Made by a program: the position numbers and the translations under genes. DNA of 64,000 nt from Octadecabacter dasysiphoniae (GTDB lineage: Bacteria > Pseudomonadota > Alphaproteobacteria > Rhodobacterales > Rhodobacteraceae): assembly GCF_021532615.1 (NCBI RefSeq), contig NZ_JAKGAQ010000004.1:62001-126000 (forward strand). The letters are read 5' to 3'. This document shows positions 19,631 to 28,225 of this stretch, piece by piece (position 1 is the stretch's first letter; every line of letters begins with the position of its first letter). The notes below the pieces were generated by a model that saw nothing but the letters and a program-made list of their open reading frames with translations, was not told the DNA's origin and did no database searches.

Positions 19631-20733
19631 AACTGAAAGTTGAGGTTCAGGCTGATGATTTCTTCTTCGTCGAATTCTTGCTGCTCAATCGGTTTGGCGA
19701 CGTTCAGTTGCATGATGCCTATGGCCGTGTCCCAATAAACGGCGACACCGGCGGAGCTGCGAAGGTAGAATTCATCATCAATGATGCCGGACGCACCGCC
19801 CGCAGTGACGTCCAGATCCCACAGCGCACCTGCATCGACAAAAGCACCCAGCGTGACCGACGGGTTCGGTGTTTCCGTGCGCAGTTCGACGGATGTTGTC
19901 ATGTACGAATTACCGCCAAGTGCGGTGTTCACGCCACCAGCGACGCGGTCCCGTGGGCCGATACCGGAGTAGGTGAACCCGCGCGGGGCGTCGCTGCCGA
20001 CAAAGGCACGATCTACGATGCTGACGTCATCACCACCGCGACCTTCAATGCGGCCCACGTCGCCGTTTACCGCAAGCACAAGGCCGTAGGGGAGTTGGGT
20101 GTTGTACTGCGCACCCAATTCAGCCGCGATCCATTCACGATCCCCAGCCGGTGTTGCCACCGTTAGCGATCCGTGTACGTCAAAACCTGTGGCCATCGGG
20201 CCAGTGGCCGTGAATGTGGAATAGTCAAAGCCGATCCCGACGCCGACAGCCGTCGATCCATCCAGATCAGCAGGCACAAGCGGGGACACATTCGGGCCAA
20301 GATCGCCCAATGAATCTGATTGCCAGAACAGCCGCGCATCATAACGCAATCCACCAATGGTCTGCGCGCCGATGGTCACGTCGGCGGCATAATGTTCCAT
20401 CGAATATGTCTGCGATTCCCAATCAGACGTGCGGGCCTCGAGAGTGGTGCGCACAAATGTGCGCGATCCTATGGCCGTGTCGCCCAGGGAAAACGTCTTG
20501 CTGATCAGTCCGGTGATCGCATCCCCGTCATCACCTGCCTGATAGCCAAGCGACAGATCAACGCCACTGCCCAACACATTTTCCGCGTCCAAGCCAACAA
20601 AGGCCAATCCCCCCCGCAAAGAAGAATAGCTTGCGCCGGTTTGAAGGGCGGCCGATCCGCCGTCTTGCGCCATCACGGTGCTGCCCGCTGATGCCAGCCC
20701 GCAAACCAGACAGGTTGTTCTTAGAAATGCCAT
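19627..20733 (-). CDS. BamA/TamA-like (Omp85) outer-membrane beta-barrel without POTRA domains
   Basis: 368-aa secreted protein with signal peptide MAFLRTTCLVCGLASAGSTVMA, cleaved before QD. The mature protein is all beta-strand and ends ISLNLNFQF, a typical outer-membrane protein C-terminus with terminal Phe. The second half shows hallmarks of the Omp85 barrel: PRGF followed by SGIGPRD, then LGGN, an FVDAG motif, and a final SAGVAVYWDTAIGIMQLNVAKPI strand pair. POTRA domains are absent. The start at 20733 is chosen because AGGG lies 6 nt upstream. Last gene of a minus-strand operon after the TolC-like and short HlyD-like genes, with 16 nt between coding regions. It may form the outer-membrane pore or an assembly factor for the LEPR-XLL protein (inference). 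Confidence 0.78.
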   Translation of the reverse strand: MAFLRTTCLVCGLASAGSTVMAQDGGSAALQTGASYSSLRGGLAFVGLDAENVLGSGVDLSLGYQAGDDGDAITGLISKTFSLGDTAIGSRTFVRTTLEARTSDWESQTYSMEHYAADVTIGAQTIGGLRYDARLFWQSDSLGDLGPNVSPLVPADLDGSTAVGVGIGFDYSTFTATGPMATGFDVHGSLTVATPAGDREWIAAELGAQYNTQLPYGLVLAVNGDVGRIEGRGGDDVSIVDRAFVGSDAPRGFTYSGIGPRDRVAGGVNTALGGNSYMTTSVELRTETPNPSVTLGAFVDAGALWDLDVTAGGASGIIDDEFYLRSSAGVAVYWDTAIGIMQLNVAKPIEQQEFDEEEIISLNLNFQF

Positions 20734-20749
20734 GTGCGACCCTATCATC

Positions 20750-21553
20750 CTAGTTTCCATCCGACGGGAAGAGGCACTGGTAGCCTGGTAAAATATTATC
20801 CGCATCCAACGTGAAATAGACGCTTTGTGTGTTGGACGACAAATCGGCAACCTGCGCCACGTAATCCAACGTCACAGGAACGGTCGTTTGTTGGTTCACG
20901 ACGATTTCGAACGCATCACGGCCCAGAAAATCAGCGAGTAGGGGCGTCGGCACGTAGGCCTCGACGCGCAGTGGATCGTTGACGTAAACGATTGCCACGT
21001 GGCGGCCTTGCGGGCTTTCACCAACATCAATCAGGTCTTCGCCGATTGCGCCCGCGACCGGGCTGCGGACTTCGGTTTTGGTCAACGCAATGCGCGCTTC
21101 CTCTGCCTCGAGTTCAGCGAGAACCAAAAGATCGGTTTCGCGGCTAAGCGCGCCTTGGGCGGTTGCCAGTTCCAGCCGTGCTGCTTCGAGGTCGGATTGG
21201 CTGACCGCGCGGCGCGCCACACCTTGACGCAACCGGTTGACTCGCACGGCGAGTGCATCGCGCTGGGCTTGTGCGGCGTCGCGGCCTGCTGTCAGTGTCG
21301 CGCGGACTTCTGCGGCGGCAAGCTGGGCGTTGATCAAATCCGCATCAAACGTCGCAATCAGATCGCCCTTTGCAACGGTTGAACCGGGGCGCACAAACAC
21401 TTCGCTTACGATACCAGAGGTTGGTGCCGCAATTTCGACAACCTGCAAAGGACGAATTGCGCAATTGATACCAAAGCCGCTGGACTGGGCGCTAACGGAA
21501 GACGCCAAACCGACAGCGGTAAGAAGGACGGACGCACCGAAGCGGGTAGTCAT
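20750..21553 (-). CDS. Short periplasmic HlyD/AcrA-like adaptor protein
   Basis: 267-aa exported protein with signal peptide MTTRFGASVLLTAVGLASSVSA. It has a lipoyl half-motif (APTSGIVSEVFVRPGSTVAKGDLIATFDADL, about residues 43-73), a coiled-coil hairpin of Ala/Glu/Arg-rich heptads (about 75-165) and the returning half RSPVAGAIGEDLIDVGE. This matches the periplasmic adaptors of tripartite efflux and secretion systems, but it is shorter than usual and has no membrane anchor. The gene starts 1 nt after the TolC-like gene and is followed by the Omp85-like barrel, so these three probably act together. No RND pump or ABC pump gene accompanies it. Confidence 0.8.
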   Translation of the reverse strand: MTTRFGASVLLTAVGLASSVSAQSSGFGINCAIRPLQVVEIAAPTSGIVSEVFVRPGSTVAKGDLIATFDADLINAQLAAAEVRATLTAGRDAAQAQRDALAVRVNRLRQGVARRAVSQSDLEAARLELATAQGALSRETDLLVLAELEAEEARIALTKTEVRSPVAGAIGEDLIDVGESPQGRHVAIVYVNDPLRVEAYVPTPLLADFLGRDAFEIVVNQQTTVPVTLDYVAQVADLSSNTQSVYFTLDADNILPGYQCLFPSDGN

Positions 21554-21554
21554 C

Positions 21555-23042
21555 CTAAAGCCCCGACGGGCTGAGCGACGATCCAGTCAAAAACTGGTAG
21601 CGGCCCCAAGCCTTGAGGTATTCAAACTGTTGGAATTCTAGCGTTTCGCGCGCAGAGTTCTGCGTGAGAAGACGGTTCAGCACGGCGATTTCGGCGCTTT
21701 CGCCGCTGGCGACGCGATTGCGTTCCAGTGTGACGTTGCGCCCTGACAATGACAGGGCGGAATTGGACTGCGCGATCGCGCTCGACAGGTCGCTCATGCG
21801 ATCATAGGTCGAAGAAATCTGTGATCCCAACTGGCGTCGGATCGCAAAGTATTCAAGCGCGGAACTGCGCAAATCCACAGCCTCAAGCGCGGCTTGGTAG
21901 CCTTGCCCATCGGCATTGAAGATCGGAATGGTCAGGCGCACACCGACGGTAGTGTCCACAGTTTGTGACCCGCCACCAAACCGCGATCCTTCGCGGGTTT
22001 CATCCTCAAAGCTTGCGAAAGCATCCAAAACTGGCGCGAAATCCGAGGCGAGGGCTTCTTTGCGTGTCAGCTCTGCTTCGACCACGGAGATCGCAGTCGC
22101 CAACAATGCCGGATTGTTTTCCTCGGCGGCGGCGATGCCTGCGGCCGCACTGGTGGTGCGTTCACTGCGCAAGATGCTGGAAGGCACGGTGAAGTTCGCG
22201 ATGTTTGTTACGGATGATCCTGTCAAATAGGCAAGATCTGCCAAAGCATCGCTATAGCGGGTCTGTTCGACTGCTTCTTCGGATGCGAGGGACGCGCGCT
22301 CTGCCGCATAGCTGTTGCGCAGCGCTGCCGTTCCAAGCCCAAGGTCAACCAAGGTGCTTTCACTTGCGATCTGGCGGCCAAGCAACCCTGAACGCGCCCG
22401 CAAGCTGTTGATCTTTGCGCGACTTTGGGCGGCTTCGACGTAGGCCGTGAACGTGTCAAACGTCACCTGCTGCACGGCAGCAATGTATTCGACTTCGGCC
22501 ACTGTTCTGGCTGTCGTTTGCAGCTGGATGTTGAAAATCCGGCTGAGGTTGAAAATCGGCTGGGTCAGTTCCACCCGCAGGCTGGTCACCGGATAGCTTG
22601 CCGTGCCTTCGTTAAACACGGCGTTATCGGACTGGACCACTTCTTGGTCGACTTGGGTGTAGGTCGCGCTTGCGGAAATCTGGGGAAGATAACCGTAAAT
22701 CGCGTTCATGCGGACCACATCGGCGCGATTTAACGCTTGTGTGGCGCGTGCAATGTCGGTGTTGCGCTCAAGTGCGAGGGAAAACAAAGCGTTGAGAGAT
22801 TGCGTCGCCCCGTTTGCGTCTGGGTCAGACGCAAATTCAGCGGCCAAAGCCCCGGTCGCATTTTCGCGTCCCAATGCGACTTCAAGACGTTCGTCTGCTT
22901 GTGCCAAAGCCTCTGAATCAGGGCCTTGGGACAAAAGCGCTGCCAGCCGTTCGGCCGTTGCTTTGTTTGTTTGTGCTTCAGAGCACCCCAGCAGCAATGC
23001 TGCCACACAGGCGAGTGACGCCTCAACTTTGAAATTCTTCAA
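21555..23042 (-). CDS. TolC-family outer-membrane lipoprotein
   Basis: 495-aa outer-membrane efflux protein. The N-terminus has a lipoprotein signal with lipobox LLLGC, so it is probably lipidated at that Cys. Two OEP repeats follow, rich in Ala/Glu/Asn helices, with motifs typical of TolC relatives (SLRVELTQPIFNLSR in the first half and TVGVRLTIPIFNADGQGYQAALEA in the second). TTG start with GGGGAAA a few bases upstream. First gene of the minus-strand operon. It could serve the LEPR-XLL export module and possibly also the type I system at 57.5-60.6 kb, which has no TolC gene of its own nearby. Confidence 0.85.
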   Translation of the reverse strand: MKNFKVEASLACVAALLLGCSEAQTNKATAERLAALLSQGPDSEALAQADERLEVALGRENATGALAAEFASDPDANGATQSLNALFSLALERNTDIARATQALNRADVVRMNAIYGYLPQISASATYTQVDQEVVQSDNAVFNEGTASYPVTSLRVELTQPIFNLSRIFNIQLQTTARTVAEVEYIAAVQQVTFDTFTAYVEAAQSRAKINSLRARSGLLGRQIASESTLVDLGLGTAALRNSYAAERASLASEEAVEQTRYSDALADLAYLTGSSVTNIANFTVPSSILRSERTTSAAAGIAAAEENNPALLATAISVVEAELTRKEALASDFAPVLDAFASFEDETREGSRFGGGSQTVDTTVGVRLTIPIFNADGQGYQAALEAVDLRSSALEYFAIRRQLGSQISSTYDRMSDLSSAIAQSNSALSLSGRNVTLERNRVASGESAEIAVLNRLLTQNSARETLEFQQFEYLKAWGRYQFLTGSSLSPSGL

Positions 23043-23346
23043 ACTATTTTCCCCAAAAAGACCTTAGTTTCATTCAAGCCCATTCCGGCAAAAAACCGCC
23101 GGATATGAGATCTGACGTTGTAGCCACACCAATTTGATTGAGGCAAGAAAAGTGACATTGGCCGGTGTGTTGGTGCTAATGCGTGTTCTCCAAGCCGCAC
23201 TTTTGGTGCCATTTGGGGCCAAATTGGTGTTTCTGGTGCCTTGCGCATGGGGGGTGCAGCGGTAACAGTGTGCATTCGGTAACCCCAGAGGGCGGGCAGC
23301 AAAACAGTGAAAATTGGGCCGCGCACATTAATTAAGGAACGCATAA
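23043..23346. other. Divergent intergenic region between TolC-like and DUF3467 genes
   Basis: 304 bp with no convincing gene. It must contain promoters for both directions. A small inverted repeat (TCCGGC at 23084-23089 with GCCGGA at 23098-23103) lies in the leader of the minus-strand operon. A good ribosome-binding site, AAGGAACG, precedes the DUF3467 start. Confidence 0.6.
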
Positions 23347-23664
23347 ATGGCTGATGACAAAGACAATATCGTGGCAAAAGCCGCGGAAGGTGCCACCATC
23401 AATGGCATGTCGATCAATTGGGACGACGCAAAAATGGAAAGCGTTTACGCCAATATCGGCACAGCGACGGCCAACAGAGAAGAGTTCTTTTTGTTGTTTG
23501 GCACGCACCAGAACTGGCGTGGCACCGAAGCAGAACGCAAGGCCGTCGATGTTGAATTGTCTAAGCGCATTGTCATGAGCCCCTTTGCCGCCAAACGCCT
23601 TGCGATCATCCTGCAACATTCCATCAAGGCCTACGAAGACCAATTTGGCGAAGTCAAACTTTAG
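23347..23664 (+). CDS. DUF3467 family protein
   Basis: 105-aa soluble protein. It matches the DUF3467 pattern: a central VYANIGTATANREEFFLLFGTHQNW segment followed by VMSPFAAKRLAIILQHSIKAYEDQFGEVKL. Biochemical function is unknown for the family. ATG start with AAGGAACG upstream. The stop overlaps the stop of the convergent ABC exporter. The location beside export genes may be coincidental. Confidence 0.8.
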   Translation: MADDKDNIVAKAAEGATINGMSINWDDAKMESVYANIGTATANREEFFLLFGTHQNWRGTEAERKAVDVELSKRIVMSPFAAKRLAIILQHSIKAYEDQFGEVKL

Positions 23665-25499
23665 CTTTTAGCCGCACCATCGGTGAACTGAAGGCGTGCA
23701 AGGTGGGCGTAAAGCCCATCTGACACGACCAGTTCATCGTGCGTGCCGGTGGCGACAACCTGACCTTCGTTCAGCACGATAATGCGATCCGCCTTTTTCA
23801 CCGTGGCCAAACGGTGCGCCACGATCAAAGTAGTTCGATCCTGGCTTAGTTTCTCAATGGCTTGCTGCACCTCATGTTCGTTTTGTGCATCCAGCGCGCT
23901 TGTCGCTTCGTCCAGTAATAATATCGGCGCATCCCTTAGAATTGCGCGGGCAATGGCAACGCGTTGTTTTTGCCCACCCGATAGCATCACGCCCCGTTCG
24001 CCAAGAAAAGTGTGGTACTGGTCGGGCATGGCATCAATGAAATCATGTGCGGCCGCTGCTTTGGCGGCTGTCTTTACATCTTCGTCCGACGCATCGGGGC
24101 GGCCAAAGCGTATGTTTTCCATCGCGGTGGCCGCAAAGATGACCGGGTCTTGGGGCACGAGCGCAATGGCACGGCGAAACGTCGACCTTTCGAGATGACG
24201 CAGATCATGGCCATCAAGCGTGATCTGTCCGCCCGTCGGGTCATAAAATCGCTGAACGAGTTGGATAATCGTGCTTTTGCCCGCGCCCGATGGACCAACG
24301 AGGGCGACCGTCTCACCGGGTGCGATGTTGATGCTTACCCCGTCCAGCGCCGCAGAATTGGGCCGTGTCGGATAGGTGAACTGGACAGCGTCAAAAACGA
24401 TTTGGCCTTTGATCGGGCCATCCAAAGGGGTGCTTTGGGTGGGGTCATTTACAGTGTCTTGCATGTGCAAAAGTTCAACCAGCCGTTCGGTCGCCCCGGC
24501 TGCGCGTTGTAACTGCCCCCAAATTTGAGACAAACCAGCGGCCGCACTTGCCACCATGACGGCATAAATCATGAATTGCGCCAGTTCGCCAAATGTCATG
24601 GTACCTGCCATGACATCGGCCACCCCGATCCAAAGAACGACCACCACGCTGGCGAAAATCAGAAACATTGTCGTCAGCGTGAGAAGTGCCGCGAACCGCA
24701 CGCGGCGCTGTGCTGCTTTGTACGAGGATTCAGCAAACCCTGCGAATTCTGCCCTGCTTGCGTGTTCATGGGTGAAGGACTGGACCGTTTGCACCGCTGA
24801 AAGGTTTTCGGACGCTTTGCCGGATGATGCCGACACCCAGGCCTGTGCTTCGCGGCTGATGACCCGAATTTTCAACCCGATCAGCAAAACCGGCAGGATA
24901 AGAAACGGGCCGAGCAGCAGTAAGACAGATGCCAGTTTGGCCGAAGTTAAAAACAACAAGATTAGGCCACCCGACAGCATCAAGGTATTACGTAATGCCA
25001 TCAAAAGAGACGATCCGATGATGGATTGGACCAGTGTTGTGTCTGTTGTGATCCGGCTTAGGACTTCGCCTGTCATGATCTTTTCGTAAAATGCCGGGCT
25101 CATGCCGATGACGCGATTGAACACGGCTTTGCGAATGTCCACGACAACCCGTTCGCCAAGTTGCGCGATTATCAAAAAGCGAAGCGCGCTCCCCGCGGCC
25201 AGCGCTGCGGCGGCAACCAAAGCGCCTATGAAATAGTGATTTGGAACTGCTGTGATGTCAGTGCCAAAACTGTCGATCACCCTGCGTGCCGCCAAAGGCA
25301 ACGCCAGCGATAGGGCCGAGGTTATCAACAAAACCACAACCGCGAGTGCGATGAACGCGTGGTAAGGCCACAAAAACGGTGACAGTGCGCGCAGAATTCC
25401 AAGGCGGCGCGATTTGGCGCGTGGTGCTTTGGGGTTGGCGTATTGTGTCGGCGCAGCAGGCAAAACGTGTCCTTCTTGATAAGGCTGGAACAGGCGCAT
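23661..25499 (-). CDS. ABC exporter, fused membrane and ATPase domains (MsbA-like type)
   Basis: About 612 aa. The N-terminal half has six transmembrane helices (ABC_membrane type, about residues 40-330) and the C-terminal half is an ATPase with Walker A GPSGAGKST, signature LSGGQKQR, Walker B ILLLDEATSALD and the switch HRLATV. The start at 25499 is chosen because the next upstream starts run into the promoter region of the divergent kinase gene. Many Roseobacter genomes carry a very similar housekeeping-like exporter. In this place it could be the lasso peptide exporter (D protein), since it is divergent from the kinase-sulfotransferase-B2 operon. The substrate cannot be read from sequence. 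Confidence 0.82.
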   Translation of the reverse strand: MRLFQPYQEGHVLPAAPTQYANPKAPRAKSRRLGILRALSPFLWPYHAFIALAVVVLLITSALSLALPLAARRVIDSFGTDITAVPNHYFIGALVAAAALAAGSALRFLIIAQLGERVVVDIRKAVFNRVIGMSPAFYEKIMTGEVLSRITTDTTLVQSIIGSSLLMALRNTLMLSGGLILLFLTSAKLASVLLLLGPFLILPVLLIGLKIRVISREAQAWVSASSGKASENLSAVQTVQSFTHEHASRAEFAGFAESSYKAAQRRVRFAALLTLTTMFLIFASVVVVLWIGVADVMAGTMTFGELAQFMIYAVMVASAAAGLSQIWGQLQRAAGATERLVELLHMQDTVNDPTQSTPLDGPIKGQIVFDAVQFTYPTRPNSAALDGVSINIAPGETVALVGPSGAGKSTIIQLVQRFYDPTGGQITLDGHDLRHLERSTFRRAIALVPQDPVIFAATAMENIRFGRPDASDEDVKTAAKAAAAHDFIDAMPDQYHTFLGERGVMLSGGQKQRVAIARAILRDAPILLLDEATSALDAQNEHEVQQAIEKLSQDRTTLIVAHRLATVKKADRIIVLNEGQVVATGTHDELVVSDGLYAHLARLQFTDGAAKS

Positions 25500-25687
25500 C
25501 CCCGCAACCCGTGGTATCGCTTGATCGACCTTACGTTTTGACTCTGGAATTAAATAGACCAATCTTGGAAATTGGAATGACCCAACCTCGTTTTCATGGG
25601 GCTTTCTTGCGGCGTGCAAACCGGGGCGGGGTTTACTTTCGTTTATTTGCAACCATGGTGATCGCACCATTGCGAGATTGGATTGAA

Positions 25688-26614
25688 ATGCAGCCGAGCC
25701 CGGCAATCCCATATAAGTACCGCGCATACGGGTGTAATTTTGTCAGCGATGTGCCTTTGTTGATGTTGAACAAAGGGTCGGATGTAAATCTTGATACGAT
25801 TACAATTCGTCGTTGTAATGAATTGCCGCCCCGCCCTGAACGCGCCCGACAAATCGGACCTTTGGCATGGGCAGGCGCTGACTACCTGTCGCTAGACGTA
25901 GACCGAATTGTTCGTCTGGTTGCGCAAGATGCAAAGACGTTGCTGTATCAACCATATGACGGAATTGACGACCAATCAGTGCAGTTGTTTTTGATGACGT
26001 CTGGGCTGGGCGCTGTTTTGATGCAGCGCGGACTGCTTGTGATGCGCGGTACGGCGGTTGAAAGGGATGGGTCGTGCGTGATGTGCATTGGCCAATCTGG
26101 CGTCGGAAAATCCACTGTCGCTGCGGGGCTGATGCAACGTGGCTTTCGGGTCATTAGCGATGATATCTGCGGGATCAATGACCGAGGTCAGATCATTCCT
26201 GGGGGCCCAAGTGTCAAGATTTGGCAAGACGCGGCAGACGTATTGGGCATTGCCACAGACAGTTTGACCCGCCTGCGTCCGCACATGGAAAAATTCGACG
26301 TCCCGTTGGGTGGTTCATTTTGCGACGAAACCGTGTCGGTCCGCACAATCTATCTGTTATCGGAACATCAATCTGGCACCATTTCGTGCGACGTTCTGAC
26401 AGGGCATGACAAATTCGTCGCACTGCGTGACAACACGTATCAATTGCCGTTTATGGCTGGCATGGACCTTGGGGCATTGCATTTTAAACACGTCACGGCG
26501 TTGTCTCAGGGCATTGTGGTGAAACACATAAAACGCCCCATGGACGGGTTTGACCTCGACCATCTGATCGACACGTTGATTAAAGACCTTAACCAGCAAA
26601 GCGCGCGATCATGA
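25688..26614 (+). CDS. HprK-like lasso peptide kinase (K protein)
   Basis: 308-aa protein related to the C-terminal domain of HPr kinase/phosphorylase. It has a P-loop GQSGVGKST (135-143) and a downstream SDD (157-159) where HprK has its catalytic Asp. In kinase-containing lasso clusters such as that of paeninodin, homologues phosphorylate the C-terminal Ser of the precursor. The precursor at 1998 ends in Ser, which fits. The ATG at 25688 follows GGA at a suitable distance; an upstream start at 25655 is possible. The stop overlaps the sulfotransferase start in ATGA. Kinase family is well supported; the lasso substrate is inferred from the neighbours. Confidence 0.78.
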   Translation: MQPSPAIPYKYRAYGCNFVSDVPLLMLNKGSDVNLDTITIRRCNELPPRPERARQIGPLAWAGADYLSLDVDRIVRLVAQDAKTLLYQPYDGIDDQSVQLFLMTSGLGAVLMQRGLLVMRGTAVERDGSCVMCIGQSGVGKSTVAAGLMQRGFRVISDDICGINDRGQIIPGGPSVKIWQDAADVLGIATDSLTRLRPHMEKFDVPLGGSFCDETVSVRTIYLLSEHQSGTISCDVLTGHDKFVALRDNTYQLPFMAGMDLGALHFKHVTALSQGIVVKHIKRPMDGFDLDHLIDTLIKDLNQQSARS

Positions 26615-27504
26615 CCCCGCGCATCGTTTGGCTGGCGTCATATCCCAAATCTGGCAACACGTGGTTGCGTGTCTTTTTGTCAAATCTGACGCAGGGAACT
26701 GCCGTACCCGCTGACCTCAATAAGCTGGCCCACAGCGCAATCAGCAGTGATCGCCACATGTTTGACCAAGCGCTGGGCTTTGATACTGGCGATTTAAGTA
26801 CGGCGGAATGCGCCCGATTGCGCCCTGTCGCGTATCGCTGGATGAACGCGCAATTGACGGAACCGCTGTATTGTAAGGCCCATGATGCCTGCGTCGCGGC
26901 TGACAATGGCGACTGGATCATGGCGCCTGATGTGACGCGCAAAGTCATCTACATTTTACGCAACCCTTTGGATGTTGTCGTGTCGTTGGCGCACCACAAC
27001 CAAAAGCCACTGGATAACGTGATCGACAACCTTGGTGATCCTGGCACGAGGGCCGCACGGCAAAAGGCGTCAGGGCAGGCGCCCCAACTGGAACAGATAT
27101 TGGGCACATGGTCCGATCATGTCCAAAGCTGGACGCAGAACGAACTGTTTGACACATGTGTCGTCCGTTACGAAGACTTACGCGCTGACCCACAAGGCTT
27201 TTTTGGCCGTATTACCACGTTCCTCGACGTGCCACACGACTCCACTCAGCTTTCTGACGCGATAAAACACGCGTCGTTTGACGTTTTGCAAACGCAAGAG
27301 AGGGAGTCCGGGTTTCGTGAGCGCCCCCAAAATGCCACTCGGTTTTTCAGACGTGGTCGGGTTGGCGATTGGAAAACCGTGTTGTCGGCCGCCCAAATCG
27401 ATAGAGTGATAAAAGATCATCTGCCAGTTATGCAAAAATTTGGATATGTAGATGAAAGCGGCGTTCCTGTTGTCGCGAAGGCCAATCTGGAGAATGGGCA
27501 GTGA
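26611..27504 (+). CDS. PAPS-dependent sulfotransferase
   Basis: 297-aa cytosolic sulfotransferase. The 5'-phosphosulfate-binding loop YPKSGNTWLR lies at residues 11-20. The 3'-phosphate-binding region is RNPLDVVVSLAHH (about 117-129), and there is a later RYEDLRADP motif. It transfers sulfate from PAPS to a hydroxyl acceptor. It overlaps the kinase gene by 4 nt and the following small ORF by 4 nt, so it is part of the same operon and probably decorates the same peptide, with Tyr12 or Ser/Thr residues of the core as possible acceptors. The acceptor is an inference. Confidence 0.82.
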   Translation: MTPRIVWLASYPKSGNTWLRVFLSNLTQGTAVPADLNKLAHSAISSDRHMFDQALGFDTGDLSTAECARLRPVAYRWMNAQLTEPLYCKAHDACVAADNGDWIMAPDVTRKVIYILRNPLDVVVSLAHHNQKPLDNVIDNLGDPGTRAARQKASGQAPQLEQILGTWSDHVQSWTQNELFDTCVVRYEDLRADPQGFFGRITTFLDVPHDSTQLSDAIKHASFDVLQTQERESGFRERPQNATRFFRRGRVGDWKTVLSAAQIDRVIKDHLPVMQKFGYVDESGVPVVAKANLENGQ

Positions 27505-27656
27505 ACCTGAGCGTCCAATTTGAGTGTTTTACCGGTTTGTGCGATTCAGGGTCAAACGGGTGTTTGGAAATCACGACACAGCTGACACAAACGGAAAGCC
27601 TGATTGTTTTACCTGATCAAGCGCCACATCGATTAAATCAGAAGTGTGTTTGGTAG
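27501..27656 (+). CDS. Unassigned 51-aa ORF between sulfotransferase and B2 peptidase
   Basis: GTG start overlapping the sulfotransferase stop (GTGA), with the stop 1 nt before the ATG of the B2 gene. The position fills the gap exactly and suggests translational coupling. It encodes a 51-residue protein with four Cys (residues 9, 14, 21 and 49), starting MNLSVQFECFTGLCDSGSNG. In lasso operons this slot is usually held by the RRE (B1) protein, but the usual 80-90 aa PqqD-like pattern is not visible and the other two frames are closed. It may be a divergent or degraded B1, a small unknown factor, or a chance ORF. Confidence 0.4.
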   Translation: MNLSVQFECFTGLCDSGSNGCLEITTQLTQTESLIVLPDQAPHRLNQKCVW

Positions 27657-27657
27657 A

Positions 27658-28152
27658 ATGGGGATTTTGGCCGTTGCAGCCCGAAAAATGCGGTCCGCGG
27701 CTACGTTCTCGGCGTTTGAATACTCGCTGATCCTACCTGTTTTTGTTCTTTTGGGATTTGCCCGTCTGGCCATTTTGTGTCTGCCATTTCGCGTCTACGC
27801 GCGCTTTTTGGGTGATCAGGTAAACAATCATTCTGTATTGCCCAATTTGGCAGGGCCGCGTCCGACACGCGCTAAACGCATAGGGCGAATGGTGCGACGA
27901 ACAGCGAAGATAACCCCTTGGAAATCTTTATGTTTAGCGCAGGTTATGGTTGCTTCGTTCTTGTTACGGCGTGCGAAAATTCCCTATCGTGTCTTCTTTG
28001 GGCTGGCGGCGGCGGCAACTGATAACGCGCCTGATCCCCTTAATGCGCACGCTTGGTTGAGGGTTGGGGACACAAACCTGACCGGCGGCCAGGATGTCGA
28101 AATCTACACTGTTGTGATGGTGTTTGAGCACTTTGCCGAAGGCGCCGCATAA
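27658..28152 (+). CDS. Lasso peptide leader peptidase (B2, transglutaminase-like)
   Basis: 164-aa protein of the lasso B2/McjB C-terminal family, which cleaves the precursor after the leader. The Cys-His-Asp triad can be seen: C92 in WKSLCLAQ, H131 in NAHAWL and D138 in RVGD. The N-terminal 50 residues are basic and hydrophobic (LILPVFVLLGFARLAILCL), as in many stand-alone B2 proteins. ATG at 27658 directly follows the small ORF stop; a GTG at 27646 is an alternative. It lacks a fused N-terminal RRE domain, so a separate B1 would be needed for leader recognition. Confidence 0.8.
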   Translation: MGILAVAARKMRSAATFSAFEYSLILPVFVLLGFARLAILCLPFRVYARFLGDQVNNHSVLPNLAGPRPTRAKRIGRMVRRTAKITPWKSLCLAQVMVASFLLRRAKIPYRVFFGLAAAATDNAPDPLNAHAWLRVGDTNLTGGQDVEIYTVVMVFEHFAEGAA

Positions 28153-28191
28153 GGCCCGCCTTTGGTTGGGTGATCTAAGCCGCGCTGGGTT

Positions 28192-28219
28192 GGCCGTTTG
28201 CAGACATCTGCAAACGGCC
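28192..28219. terminator. Bidirectional hairpin between convergent genes
   Basis: Perfect inverted repeat of GGCCGTTTGCAG and CTGCAAACGGCC with a 4-nt ACAT loop. It sits in the 73-bp gap between the B2 gene and the convergent tail-collar gene. There is no long T-run on either side, but the 12-bp GC-rich stem in this place is best read as a terminator for both genes. Confidence 0.65.
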
Positions 28220-28225
28220 TGTGTC

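Noticed and set aside
23661..25499. Certain assignment of the ABC exporter as the lasso D protein
   Set aside because: Very similar exporters occur as housekeeping genes in many Roseobacter genomes, and it is on the opposite strand, so the substrate was left open.
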